DNA of 64,000 nucleotides from Enterococcus pallens ATCC BAA-351. GTDB taxonomy: Bacteria > Bacillota > Bacilli > Lactobacillales > Enterococcaceae. The notes under the pieces are model-generated. The model ran no database searches, was not told the DNA's origin, and saw only the letters and a list, made by a program, of their open reading frames with translations. This document shows positions 33,804-43,454 of this stretch, piece after piece (positions within the stretch are counted from its first letter, which is position 1; each line of letters begins with the position of its first letter). The stretch covers positions 620,001 to 684,000 of the forward strand of contig NZ_ASWD01000003.1 of the NCBI RefSeq assembly GCF_000407485.1, in the 5' to 3' direction. The translations under genes were made by a program, and so were the position numbers.

Positions 33804-34124
33804 TTATTGATCCATCAAAGCGATCGCTGTATTCAAGACATTTTCACCATTCATCATGCCGTAGTCTTTCATGTCGATAACTTCTAATGGGATATTTTTG
33901 CCAGCTAATTTTTCTTCAAATTGCGCTTTCATAAAACGAACTTGCGGTCCTAACAACAGAACGTTCACTGGATTTTCTGTGTCATTTAATTTTCCATCAG
34001 CCTCTGAAGCAGATACTGCAAAGATATCAGCTTCCATTCCTCTTTCTTCAGCTGCTTTTTCCATTTTGGTAACCAATAGACTAGTACTCATTCCTGCAGA
34101 ACAAACTAACATAATTCTTTTCAT
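33804..34124 (-). CDS. PTS lactose/cellobiose-family subunit IIB
   Basis: 106-residue subunit beginning MKRIMLVCSAGMSTSLLVTKM, with the phosphocysteine at residue 8 and a conserved GPQVRFM segment. An upstream in-frame start at 34142 overlaps the ribosome site, whereas AAGGAG sits at the right distance from the ATG at 34124. It is the first gene after the sigma-54 promoter. Confidence 0.94.
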   Translation of the reverse strand: MKRIMLVCSAGMSTSLLVTKMEKAAEERGMEADIFAVSASEADGKLNDTENPVNVLLLGPQVRFMKAQFEEKLAGKNIPLEVIDMKDYGMMNGENVLNTAIALMDQ

Positions 34125-34169
34125 GGTAGAACACTCCTTCAAGATTTTTTTATTTTCACTTTTATATAA

Positions 34170-34187
34170 AGCAAGTAGTGTGCCAAC
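34170..34187 (-). promoter_or_regulatory. Sigma-54 (RpoN) promoter of the lactose/cellobiose-family PTS operon
   Basis: On the minus strand TTGGCAC-ACTAC-TTGCTT: the -24 element TGGCAC (34185-34180) and the -12 element TTGC (34174-34171) have the exact spacing of the consensus. It lies about 45 bases before the IIB start and directly downstream of a LevR-type enhancer-binding activator gene, the partner such a promoter needs. Confidence 0.9.
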
Positions 34188-34248
34188 TTTTCGCTTGCAC
34201 AGAGGCTGCTATGATAAGGTTTCCAACTTACACACAAAAAAACTAGAA

Positions 34249-36924
34249 TTACACACTGTGCAATTCTAGTTCAATGCTGTTGTCTAAAAGTGTTTTTACG
34301 ATATAGGCTTTATCGTCATCCGTTAATTGAACACCAAACTGTTCTTCAATTGGTTTTAGTTGCAAGGAAACCTCTGCAAACATCGAAATATTTTGCTGAC
34401 GATAGCTTTCCACTTCATTGAATAGTGGTCTTGGTAAGCCTTTTTTAATTTTATCTACCAGAAAAGCAATATGAATCATCAAGCCTTGCAATACATTGGT
34501 ATCAATAATTAGTCCGCGACTTTTGCGGATGCGCTGAATGGCTTCTTCGGTTACAAAAAACAATTCACTAACCGCAATGTCCGGAGCAAAATCCTCGGTT
34601 AAGGATTCTACCATTTCTGGCAAAGAAATTTTTGTTCCAAGAATATCTTGAAACTCTAGGATTTTCTGACGATTGAACAGATTTAAGGCTGGAATAAACG
34701 GAATCTGTTGGTAATGAATTTCCATCGTCCCAATGATTGCAGCAATTTCCTTATGCGTAATCAGCTGATCAATCCGGTGCTTGAAGCTTTCTCGTTCCAG
34801 TGACTGCATTTGAATAATTTCAAATTCATTGTTGTCGACTAGCTGAGAAACTACTTGATTCAAACGTTTAGAGACTCCTTCGCCAGTGAAGCAGGCAACG
34901 ATTATCACCCGTTTGCCATCTTTAGGAACGGGGTCTTCTAGTTGAATCATATTGGTAAACACGGTAATGACACTATGATAAATATCTTCCAAGGAACGGC
35001 CTAAGGTGGCTAATCGAAGACTTTCCAGCACTAACATCGTACTTGCCATGGAGATTACCTTGGTTCGAATCCCCATCTCATGATAAATTAAATTTCCGAA
35101 ATTATTGGGAGACCCCATATCGGTTAGTAAAATAATCCCTTCTGAGAAACGATCTTTTTCAGCAGCAATGTAATTTCGAATCGTCGCATACATTTCCTCA
35201 GTTTTTACAGTCAGCGGCATGTTGAAGGCAATTCCGTCTTTCGTTCCCAGCAGATCCTGTGCGGTTTCCAGCATACTGGAGGCTGTTGATTTGCCATGCA
35301 TAACGACTATCACTGCTACTTGACGTTCGTCAGGATGCTTGTCTTCACTAATTTCCATCGTGAGAAACATAGTGATAAAGCCAATCTCATCTAACGGAAT
35401 CAATATATTATACTCTTCTTCAATACGTCCCGATAATTCAATCGCCAGCTGGAATTCCTTTGAATATTTTTTCCGAATTTCGTTTAAATTCGGATGAGGA
35501 ATGATTTGATCGACTTTGATTCTTTCTATAGTAGAGTTTAAATGTAAAGCAAAGGCAAAGCGAACCTTCTCATCATACTCTCGCTGTAGCTTTTCGGAAG
35601 CAACTTCATAGAGCTCATTGGTCAAACGCCAAAGATCATCAGGTATAATTTCCCGATAAGCGTTTGTATGAGAGAGTTCTTCCACATACGTTTCAAAATA
35701 CTGATCCACATCATTGGAAATCAGTTCTTCTAAATCAATTTCGGTCAAGTTTTCCTGATTTAATGTATCCAGCTTGTCAGTGATGGAATGATAAACCTCC
35801 ATACTTTTCGCCGGATCTTGCCCCCAGACTACTTCTTCTGTACCTGGCTTAAAGCTCATGTAAAGATTTTTCTTATCTAAGAACGGACCTAAATCAGGCT
35901 GCTCCTTCATTTTCAATAATCCTTTTTGGACATTTACCGGTAAATCTTCTTCGGTAATCATCAGCTTATCCATGTCGCTGTTGGTTTGATAATGCAGAAA
36001 TGCTTTGGCACAGACCAGTTTAAGGTCTCGCTTCAGCTGACCGATATTTCCTTCAGCCGTATACAATAGAAAACCTAGTAGACTGCGCTTGTCGATGGCA
36101 ATTTCTTCCATTAAGCGATTGGCTTCCTGTTGTAGAAACTCTTTGATAATCGCTAAGCGTTCGTCTAATGAACGTTCAGCCAATGAAGGCAATTCAATTT
36201 GCATGGGAATTCGACGATTAAAGGTGGATAAAAAGGTGGAGCTGGTTTCTGTGGTTGCACCTAAAATCTGAACAGAGGCGGTTTTTTCCTGACTGTCACC
36301 CAAGGGACGAAAAATACCTTTGTCAATAAAGGTGAACAGCATCTCTTGTCCTTCAGGAGGCAAGCGATGAATTTCGTCTAAGAAGAGAATTCCCCCATCT
36401 GCTTGAGCCATTAGCCCTTCACGACTTTCTTCAGCTCCAGTAAAGGCACCGCGCTTTACACCAAAAATATGACCATATAATAGTTGTGGGTTTTGAGCGT
36501 AATCGGCACAGTTAAAAGTAATAAAGGGCGCACTAGCATCTAGGACTCCAGAGGATACAGCAAAACGATACATACATTCAGCAAACATTGTTTTCCCTGT
36601 GCCGGTTTCACCGAAAATGATCGTGTGGAGTCCGCGTGGCGGATATAGGATAGCAGCTTTTGATTTTTGAATTTGGCTTTTTAGGGATTCTTCTCGACCA
36701 ATTAAATTATCAAAAGTAATATGGTTTTCGGTAGATTGGACAACGAATTGAAATTTAACAGGACGCCCATCGATTTTTCGTACCAAACCTTCTTTCGTCA
36801 GCTCATTTAAATAGCGGCTGATATTGGTTCGGTCCATTGACATTTTGTCAGCAAGTTCCTGAGCGGTCATTTCACGCTTTTGTTCCTTCAAAAGTTCTAA
36901 CACTTCGTCTTTTCTTGCTTTCAT
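34249..36924 (-). CDS. LevR-type sigma-54-dependent transcriptional activator with PRDs
   Basis: 891 residues. There is an N-terminal winged helix (residues 1-60, ELADKMSMDRTNISRYLNEL), then an AAA+ domain (75-310) with Walker A GETGTGKT, the sigma-54-contacting loop GAFTGA and Walker B GGILFLDEIHRL. A PRD follows (about 455-560), then a mannose-type IIA-like domain (VVMHGKSTASSM), a IIB-like segment, and a second PRD at the C-terminus (790-885). It opens the RpoN promoter 60 bases downstream; PTS phosphorylation of its PRD and IIA histidines tunes activity. It has its own promoter and a cre-like site. Confidence 0.93.
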   Translation of the reverse strand: MKARKDEVLELLKEQKREMTAQELADKMSMDRTNISRYLNELTKEGLVRKIDGRPVKFQFVVQSTENHITFDNLIGREESLKSQIQKSKAAILYPPRGLHTIIFGETGTGKTMFAECMYRFAVSSGVLDASAPFITFNCADYAQNPQLLYGHIFGVKRGAFTGAEESREGLMAQADGGILFLDEIHRLPPEGQEMLFTFIDKGIFRPLGDSQEKTASVQILGATTETSSTFLSTFNRRIPMQIELPSLAERSLDERLAIIKEFLQQEANRLMEEIAIDKRSLLGFLLYTAEGNIGQLKRDLKLVCAKAFLHYQTNSDMDKLMITEEDLPVNVQKGLLKMKEQPDLGPFLDKKNLYMSFKPGTEEVVWGQDPAKSMEVYHSITDKLDTLNQENLTEIDLEELISNDVDQYFETYVEELSHTNAYREIIPDDLWRLTNELYEVASEKLQREYDEKVRFAFALHLNSTIERIKVDQIIPHPNLNEIRKKYSKEFQLAIELSGRIEEEYNILIPLDEIGFITMFLTMEISEDKHPDERQVAVIVVMHGKSTASSMLETAQDLLGTKDGIAFNMPLTVKTEEMYATIRNYIAAEKDRFSEGIILLTDMGSPNNFGNLIYHEMGIRTKVISMASTMLVLESLRLATLGRSLEDIYHSVITVFTNMIQLEDPVPKDGKRVIIVACFTGEGVSKRLNQVVSQLVDNNEFEIIQMQSLERESFKHRIDQLITHKEIAAIIGTMEIHYQQIPFIPALNLFNRQKILEFQDILGTKISLPEMVESLTEDFAPDIAVSELFFVTEEAIQRIRKSRGLIIDTNVLQGLMIHIAFLVDKIKKGLPRPLFNEVESYRQQNISMFAEVSLQLKPIEEQFGVQLTDDDKAYIVKTLLDNSIELELHSV

Positions 36925-36947
36925 TTGAGCACCTCCTAAAAAGAAGT

Positions 36948-36972
36948 GGTATAAACCAATGCCTATTATACC
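36948..36972. promoter_or_regulatory. Inverted repeat over the -10 of the LevR-type gene
   Basis: On the minus strand TATAAT (36970-36965) is a good -10. It is part of the perfect 7-bp inverted repeat GGTATAA...TTATACC (36948-36954 and 36966-36972), so autoregulation or another repressor is possible. Confidence 0.45.
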
Positions 36973-37010
36973 GCTTTTTTAGTGAAATAACCAGCGGTAG
37001 ATAAAAATAG

Positions 37011-37024
37011 CGAAATCGATTACA
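37011..37024. promoter_or_regulatory. cre-like site upstream of the LevR-type regulator
   Basis: On the minus strand TGTAATCGATTTCG fits TGWNANCGNTNWCA with only the last base differing. It lies about 45 bases upstream of the regulator's -10, so catabolite control of the activator would also silence the sigma-54 operon. Confidence 0.5.
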
Positions 37025-37040
37025 GAATTATTTTTTAAAT

Positions 37041-37070
37041 AAAAAGAGCAGACATTTCTGTCGGCCCTTT
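37041..37070 (-). terminator. Terminator of topB
   Basis: On the minus strand GGGCCGACA-GAAA-TGTCTGCTC followed by TTTTTATTT; one mismatch and G-U pairs in the lower stem. It lies six bases after the topB stop. Confidence 0.75.
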
Positions 37071-37075
37071 CATCA

Positions 37076-39148
37076 CTATTTTTGTTCCATGGCTGCCTTT
37101 AACGCTTGCGCCAAAGCACTTTCCTGCGGCTCAGCTTCTTGATTGACTTTCTGCAGCAGGCGACGTTCTTCGTGTTTACTCATTTTCTTACTGCGTTCTT
37201 TTTTGTCCAACATCTTCTCAGTAGTACCGTCATACTTGCAACGGAAGTAAGAACCCTTCTTGCCGTCAATAATCTCCATTTTACGGTGACACTGCGGACA
37301 ACGATGGTTAGAAACTTTCGGTTCTTTACGGCGGCGGTAGTTGCACTCTGCGTTGGTGCAATTGTAAATCTTGCCATCGCGTGTATTTTTTTCTCTCAGC
37401 AGAGAGCCGCATTCAGGACATTTCTTTTGGGTAATTGAGAAGTCTTGATACTTCTGTTCACTTTGTTTAACCTCTTGAACCAGCTTCTTAGTATCTTCTT
37501 CAATTTCCTTCAAGAATTGCTTGCTGGAGTAGTTGCCCTTAGCAATGGCTTCCAGTTGTTTTTCCCATTTTTCAGTTAATTCTGGTGTCACCAATGATGG
37601 ATTTACCAGCTCCAGCAGCTGTTTGCCCTTTGGCGAGACCTGCAGGCCGCTTGGTGTGCGTTCCATTAATTCTGACTTAATCAGTTTTTCGATAATTTCT
37701 GCTCGAGTTGCAGGTGTTCCTAAGCTGTGTTTTTCCATTAAAGCCAGCAAAGTACCTTCATTTAGCGGTTTAGGCGGTGAAGTCAACGCTTTTTCAATGG
37801 TAAAATCAGGGACAATCCGCTGCTCTTTCTTCCATTGAATCGCTGGTTTTTCTTCTTCCATTTTCTTCCAGCCGGCTACAAGAACCTTACTTTGACGGAA
37901 GGTAAAGGTTTCCTTGCCGAAAGTAACAGTTACTTTTTGTTGGCTTTCCTTGTGAGCGTCTGCAAACAAGCCTAAAAAGCGGGTAACGATCATAGAATAG
38001 ATCCGCTGCTCGTCATTTGATAGTTTTTCATAGCGCGGACGTTGTTCTGTCGGGATTAGCGCATGGTGATCGGTTACTTTGCTGTCTTGGAAGACACGCT
38101 GCTGCTTCACTTGTCCACCGTTTTTAAGATATAGCTTGACTTCCGGAGCGAAATCACTGATAGCCTGAAGTCGTTCCTTCATGGTTGCCTTCATATCGCT
38201 CGTCAGATATTTACTATCTGTTCGCGGATAGGTAACGATCTTATGCGTTTCATATAGGCTTTGGACTAACGCCAAAGTTTTCTTAGCAGAGAATTGGTAG
38301 CGAGCATTGGCTTCCCGTTGGATTTCGGTTAGATCATAAGGCAGCGGTGCCGGTTCGACCTTTTCTTTTTCTGAAATATCGGTAACCGTTCCTTTTTGCT
38401 GGCTTAATTCTTTAACTAAGGCTTCAGCTTTTTCCCGTTCGGTGATGCTGTAAGGATTTTTTTGATTCAGTTTAGCTTTTTGACCCTCGACTTGCAGGGA
38501 AATCACAAAATAGTTTTGTGGACGGAATTTTTCAATTTTCTTTTCCTGCTGACGCACCAAGGATAGTGTGGGTGTTTGAACTCGTCCAGCAGACAGGCTG
38601 TCTTCGTATTTAACGGTTAATGCTCTAGTTACGTTTAAGCCTACTAGCCAGTCAGCCTTGGCCCTAGCCACTGCTGAATAGTAAAGATTGTCATATTCCT
38701 TGGCTGGTTTCAGCTTGTTGAAGCCGTCTTTAATGGCTTTAGGTGTTTGTGAAGAAATCCAAAGACGTTTCACCGGTTTATTGAATTTTACGTACTCCAA
38801 AATCCAGCGAGCCACCAGCTCTCCTTCTCTTCCAGCATCAGTCGCAATGACTGCTTCAGAGATATCGCTGCGTTTGGCCAGCTGTTGGATCGTTTTTAAT
38901 TGCGCCCTGGTTTTAGGCAATGGTTTGATGCCAATATATTTAGGAATAATCGGCAAGGTCTCCATTTGCCAGCTTTGCCATTCCTTGTTCAAATCCTCAG
39001 GCATTTTTAGGCTCAATAAATGACCAAGAGCCCACGTTACAATTACAGTGGGTCCCTCAAAATAGTTCTTATGTTTTTGATTTGCGTTAAGCACCTTGCT
39101 TAAATCTTTTGCAACACTTGGCTTTTCCGCTAGTATTAGCTGTTTCAT
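37076..39148 (-). CDS. topB: DNA topoisomerase III
   Basis: 690-residue type IA topoisomerase that decatenates and removes hemicatenanes. The Toprim domain opens with LILAEKPSVAKDLSKVL and contains DAGREGELVARW. LSAGRVQTPTLSLV follows near residue 190, and the active-site tyrosine is in VTYPRTDSKYL near residue 315. The C-terminus carries two CPxC zinc-ribbon units (CPECGSLL...NCTNAEC and CPQCHRKM...FRC), a feature of this chromosomal class. Its start lies inside the preceding DUF1033 gene with a 62-base overlap, and AAAGGA precedes the ATG. Confidence 0.95.
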   Translation of the reverse strand: MKQLILAEKPSVAKDLSKVLNANQKHKNYFEGPTVIVTWALGHLLSLKMPEDLNKEWQSWQMETLPIIPKYIGIKPLPKTRAQLKTIQQLAKRSDISEAVIATDAGREGELVARWILEYVKFNKPVKRLWISSQTPKAIKDGFNKLKPAKEYDNLYYSAVARAKADWLVGLNVTRALTVKYEDSLSAGRVQTPTLSLVRQQEKKIEKFRPQNYFVISLQVEGQKAKLNQKNPYSITEREKAEALVKELSQQKGTVTDISEKEKVEPAPLPYDLTEIQREANARYQFSAKKTLALVQSLYETHKIVTYPRTDSKYLTSDMKATMKERLQAISDFAPEVKLYLKNGGQVKQQRVFQDSKVTDHHALIPTEQRPRYEKLSNDEQRIYSMIVTRFLGLFADAHKESQQKVTVTFGKETFTFRQSKVLVAGWKKMEEEKPAIQWKKEQRIVPDFTIEKALTSPPKPLNEGTLLALMEKHSLGTPATRAEIIEKLIKSELMERTPSGLQVSPKGKQLLELVNPSLVTPELTEKWEKQLEAIAKGNYSSKQFLKEIEEDTKKLVQEVKQSEQKYQDFSITQKKCPECGSLLREKNTRDGKIYNCTNAECNYRRRKEPKVSNHRCPQCHRKMEIIDGKKGSYFRCKYDGTTEKMLDKKERSKKMSKHEERRLLQKVNQEAEPQESALAQALKAAMEQK

Positions 39149-39458
39149 ATGATTCCTTTCTGCTCTCTACTGAGATTGGTTGATCATCCATTAGAAGTGC
39201 TAAACCCCAGTATTGTTGAAGATAATCGTCGCATTCTTCACACCAACGCTCGTCTTCATCGTTCCAAAAGGCGCTCAAATAATTCTTTTTTGCATTATGA
39301 TATGTAAAATTTTGAGATAGTGCGCCCCAGCGCTCTTCAAAATAGTCTTCTGCCTGTTCAAAATCATCAAATTGCTTCTCTTCAGTGATGTCTTCCTTCC
39401 AATCTTCAAAAAACCACCATGGTTCATTGTCACCATACATGGTAATAACTTGGTACAT
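39087..39458 (-). CDS. DUF1033 family protein
   Basis: 123 residues beginning MYQVITMYGDNEPWWFFEDWKEDI, the family signature, very rich in Trp and acidic residues, cytoplasmic. A GTG six bases upstream would add two residues, but AAGGGG is better spaced for the ATG at 39458. The last 20 codons overlap the start of topB in another frame, so the C-terminal sequence (basic and Cys-rich, GKAKCCKRFKQGA) may be constrained by topB rather than by its own function. Role unknown. Confidence 0.82.
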   Translation of the reverse strand: MYQVITMYGDNEPWWFFEDWKEDITEEKQFDDFEQAEDYFEERWGALSQNFTYHNAKKNYLSAFWNDEDERWCEECDDYLQQYWGLALLMDDQPISVESRKESYETANTSGKAKCCKRFKQGA

Positions 39459-39481
39459 TCCCACCCCTTCTTTCCACTGTC

Positions 39482-39511
39482 ATCATAATGCATTCAGTCA
39501 AATTTTTTCAA
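39482..39511 (-). promoter_or_regulatory. Promoter of DUF1033-topB
   Basis: On the minus strand TTGAAA (39511-39506), 18 bases, TATGAT (39487-39482), about 25 bases before the DUF1033 start. Confidence 0.55.
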
Positions 39512-39600
39512 GCGTTCTGTTTACTGGTATTCTTTTCCTTTAGTTTAGCACAACATTTTTGCGTTTTTCTTAATTATACTTTATCACAGTACTAAGGGAT

Positions 39601-39628
39601 TTGATAATTTATTTTTCAGGTTTATAAT
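39601..39628 (+). promoter_or_regulatory. Promoter of the MFS transporter gene
   Basis: TTGATA (39601-39606), 16 bases, TATAAT (39623-39628). The predicted transcription start near 39635 is too close to a TTG at 39637 for it to be the start codon and supports the TTG at 39667. Confidence 0.65.
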
Positions 39629-39666
39629 AGAAACGTTTGAGTCTAAATGAAAGAAGGCAGAACGTT

Positions 39667-40935
39667 TTGTCAGAACAACTTAAGAAACGACTATTTCCGC
39701 CTCGTCCAACCTGGCAAAAGACTTTAATTGTGTTATGGTTTGGAACGTTTATGGCAGGGATCGGTTTTAGTTTAGTTATGCCTTTTATGTCTCTGTATAT
39801 TGATACGCTAGGTCATTACACCAGTCAGGAGCTGAATCTTTGGAGCGGGGTTACTTTTTCCTCTACCTTCTTGATTACAGCAATTGTCTCACCACTTTGG
39901 GGACGTCTGGCAGACCAAAAGGGACGGAAGTTGATGCTGCTGCGGGCTTCATTAGGAATGGCCATAGTCATCGGCTTGATGGGGTTGGTAACTAATGTTT
40001 ACCAGCTGATTGGATTAAGGCTGCTGCAGGGTATTTTCTCAGGTTACATTAGTAATGCAACTGCTCTGGTTGCGACGGGTACTCCTAGAGAAAAAAGCGG
40101 ACAGGTCTTAGGGACATTGGCCACCGGTTCTGTGACTGGGAATCTTTTAGGTCCGCTGGTTGGCGGAACAACTGCCTCCATCTTTGGTTATCGCTATACC
40201 TTTTTTATTACCAGCGCTATCCTCTTTTTAGTTTTTCTACTAAGTACTTTTTTCGTTCATGAAGAATTTACGCCAGTTGAAAAAAAGGATATGATTCCAG
40301 CCAAGCAAATTCTCCGCGAATTGAAATACCCACATTTAATTCTTGGTATGTTTCTTACCACCATGATTATTCAAGCCTCTAATAATTCGATCAGCCCGAT
40401 TATCAGCTTGTACATTCGTCAATTGATGCACAATCATGGGAACGTAACCTTTGTTAGTGGTGTTATTGCTTCAATTCCAGGGATTGCTACTTTAATTGCT
40501 GCACCTCGTTTAGGACGCTTAGGTGACCGAATCGGCAGCGAGAAAATCTTAGGTATTGGCTTACTGTTTGCGATTGTGGTGTATCTTCCGATGGCAATTG
40601 TTCAAAATGTTTGGCAGCTGGCGTTTCTGCGCTTTTTAGTGGGCATTTCTGATGCTTGTTTGCTGCCAGCGGTACAAACCTTGATTACAAAATATTCACC
40701 TCAACATGCTGCTGGTCGGATTTTCAGCTATAATCAATCCTTCCAGGCCGCAGGCAATGTAGTGGGCCCTATGATTGGATCAAGCGTTTCTTCAATTTTT
40801 GGCTACCGAGGAGTGTTTCTATCTACCTCATTGTTGGTATTGGTTAATTACCTTTCAGTTCATCGCAATACTAAAGAAATCGCTGAGACAGAGATCTATC
40901 ATCAAAAGGAAAAGAAAAGCATTGCCCATAAGTAG
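39667..40935 (+). CDS. MFS multidrug efflux transporter (12-segment)
   Basis: 422 residues with two six-helix halves. The first cytoplasmic loop carries PLWGRLADQKGRKLMLLRA (motif A), and the fifth helix carries a motif C-like GSVTGNLLGPLVGG; RLGRLGDRIGSEK repeats motif A in the second half. This resembles the DHA1 family proteins PmrA/NorA and EmeA, which export drugs and dyes, but the substrate is not deducible. A TTG start at 39667 is preferred: AGAAGG lies nine bases upstream, and the upstream TTG at 39637 falls at the transcription start. Confidence 0.88.
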   Translation: MSEQLKKRLFPPRPTWQKTLIVLWFGTFMAGIGFSLVMPFMSLYIDTLGHYTSQELNLWSGVTFSSTFLITAIVSPLWGRLADQKGRKLMLLRASLGMAIVIGLMGLVTNVYQLIGLRLLQGIFSGYISNATALVATGTPREKSGQVLGTLATGSVTGNLLGPLVGGTTASIFGYRYTFFITSAILFLVFLLSTFFVHEEFTPVEKKDMIPAKQILRELKYPHLILGMFLTTMIIQASNNSISPIISLYIRQLMHNHGNVTFVSGVIASIPGIATLIAAPRLGRLGDRIGSEKILGIGLLFAIVVYLPMAIVQNVWQLAFLRFLVGISDACLLPAVQTLITKYSPQHAAGRIFSYNQSFQAAGNVVGPMIGSSVSSIFGYRGVFLSTSLLVLVNYLSVHRNTKEIAETEIYHQKEKKSIAHK

Positions 40936-40948
40936 GACAATGCTTTTT
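40915..40948 (+). terminator. Terminator of the MFS gene, overlapping its end
   Basis: AAAAGCATTG (40915-40924) pairs with CAATGCTTTTT (40938-40948). The MFS stop codon (40933-40935) lies inside the loop. The A-rich left arm also lets it act on the minus-strand small gene that ends four bases beyond. Confidence 0.8.
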
Positions 40949-40951
40949 GCT

Positions 40952-41200
40952 TTAAGCGTTCATTTTCTTAGTAAAGAAGTAGGCACTAAATAGCCAACTG
41001 CCATAATAGAGACACATAATTGAGAAGGGTTCCTGAGCTTCAAAATGATACGTATATAATACTATAGACAACATTCCACTAAAACAGCAAATCCAGACAT
41101 ATCTCAATTTGAAGTCACGATTCATTAATAGAATACTATAACCAGAAATAATGGCACCAAGCCCACACATAAGTACTACGTATAAATTTACTAAACTCAT
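40952..41200 (-). CDS. Small three-segment membrane protein (paralogue A)
   Basis: 82 residues with three hydrophobic segments (VVLMCGLGAIISGYSILLM, VWICCFSGMLSIVLYTY, FSIMCLYYGSWLFSAYFF). AAGGAG precedes the ATG at normal spacing. It is a paralogue of the next gene upstream: CGLxxxIxxYSxLL, GxxS and LYxxxWxxS positions align end to end. No family name recognised. It is perhaps a small transport or membrane-stress protein, but nothing in the sequence decides this. Confidence 0.65.
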   Translation of the reverse strand: MSLVNLYVVLMCGLGAIISGYSILLMNRDFKLRYVWICCFSGMLSIVLYTYHFEAQEPFSIMCLYYGSWLFSAYFFTKKMNA

Positions 41201-41278
41201 GGGGAATCACTCCTTTTTAATCATTTTATCATAAAGGCGAAAGAATGATAAGTGATTTTATGCACAATCTATTGCTGC

Positions 41279-41545
41279 CTATGTGTTTTTCACCCTAGAG
41301 TATTTGGCTTTCCAAATCAAAATCAATCCGCTAACTATCCAAAAAGCAAGGTAAAGATATGTACAGACTAAAATTTCCTTTCCAGCAAAATAATAAGAGT
41401 AAATGGAAACAGATACTAACCCGCTGCACAATCCCAGCATTAAATAAGCAAATTCCCGTTCGCGATAAAACAGCAGTCCACTATATTCAGTAATTACTCC
41501 GCACAAACCGCACAAGGCAACGACAAAAAAATCAAATCCTGCCAT
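41279..41545 (-). CDS. Small three-segment membrane protein (paralogue B)
   Basis: 88 residues, three hydrophobic segments with a short basic tail (WKAKYSRVKNT). AAGGGG precedes the ATG. It lies 78 bases upstream of paralogue A on the same strand and shares its layout and spacing, so the pair came from a local duplication that has since diverged. Confidence 0.65.
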   Translation of the reverse strand: MAGFDFFVVALCGLCGVITEYSGLLFYREREFAYLMLGLCSGLVSVSIYSYYFAGKEILVCTYLYLAFWIVSGLILIWKAKYSRVKNT

Positions 41546-41637
41546 CTATACCACCCCTTTTTTAATGGTTATTATAGCATATTTTAATTTAATTCTCATT
41601 AATTGTTGAAAAATTTTTCTCCTGCTATTCTATTACG

Positions 41638-41674
41638 AAAAAAAGCCAGGCAATCCATGGAAAGATTGTCTGGC
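41638..41674 (-). terminator. Terminator of mnmA
   Basis: On the minus strand GCCAGACAATC ... GATTGCCTGGC followed by seven Ts (arms 41664-41674 and 41645-41655, with one G-U pair). It lies 65 bases after the mnmA stop. Confidence 0.88.
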
Positions 41675-41739
41675 AAAACATATTTTCGAAAGTAGGCATT
41701 TCCTGCTTGTTTGCTTAATTTCGATTGAAGGGTAGTGCT

Positions 41740-42873
<1,134 letters not shown>

Positions 42874-43022
42874 TCAATCTAGATTCCGAAAACTCTACGA
42901 TTTGAAGGTCGCAACTTTTCAGTAACACGTATTATACGATAAATTATACTCTTTTGGGTGCAAAAACATTAAACCTTTAAATTTTCGTTAAACTAATTTG
43001 TTTTTCAGGGAATTTTGAGCAT

Positions 43023-43051
43023 TTGCATTTTTGTATTACTCGTATTAATAT
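43023..43051 (+). promoter_or_regulatory. Promoter of the GntR/DUF5808 pair
   Basis: TTGCAT (43023-43028), 17 bases, TAATAT (43046-43051), 26 bases before the GntR start. TGTAT (43032-43036) and ATACA (43057-43061) flank the -10 as a possible weak autoregulatory operator. Confidence 0.55.
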
Positions 43052-43076
43052 AAATGATACAAAGGAGTTGAGGAGG

Positions 43077-43454
43077 ATGATTCTTGAAATTGATCCCCAT
43101 TCGGAGGAACCTATCTACCTTCAGTTGCGCCAACAAATTATTATTGGTATAGCTAAGGGTGAAGTAAAGCCGAATGAACAGCTGCCTACCGTACGTCAAA
43201 TCGCGGACGAGCTGGGAATGAACGCCATGACAGTTTCAAAGGGCTATCAGCAGCTGAAGGAAGAAGGGTATCTAATTACAGACCGTCGCAAAGGAACCTT
43301 AGTCGCACCATTGCCTGTTGAGAAAAAAGGAGAAAAGGCTGCGGCCCTCACTCTGCTGCTGGCTGAGCTGAGCCTATCAGGTACGAGTGAAGCAGAAATT
43401 AAACAACTGATTGATGAGATTTTAACCAGCTTTCGGAAAGGAAGAGAACAATGA
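43077..43454 (+). CDS. GntR-family regulator, YtrA subfamily
   Basis: 125 residues: an N-terminal winged helix (EEPIYLQLRQQIIIGIAKGE, LPTVRQIADELGMNAMTVSKGYQQL, EGYLITDRRKGT) and a short C-terminal helical dimerisation tail, the compact YtrA layout. AAGGAG lies nine bases before the ATG at 43077; the longer upstream frame has no ribosome site and covers the promoter. Its stop overlaps the start of the membrane protein gene by four bases (ATGA), so the two are coupled. YtrA regulators usually repress their own operon. Confidence 0.9.
   Translation: MILEIDPHSEEPIYLQLRQQIIIGIAKGEVKPNEQLPTVRQIADELGMNAMTVSKGYQQLKEEGYLITDRRKGTLVAPLPVEKKGEKAAALTLLLAELSLSGTSEAEIKQLIDEILTSFRKGREQ

Noticed and set aside
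39637-39666. Upstream TTG start for the MFS transporter
   Set aside because: It coincides with the predicted transcription start and has no ribosome site; the TTG at 39667 has AGAAGG at normal spacing.
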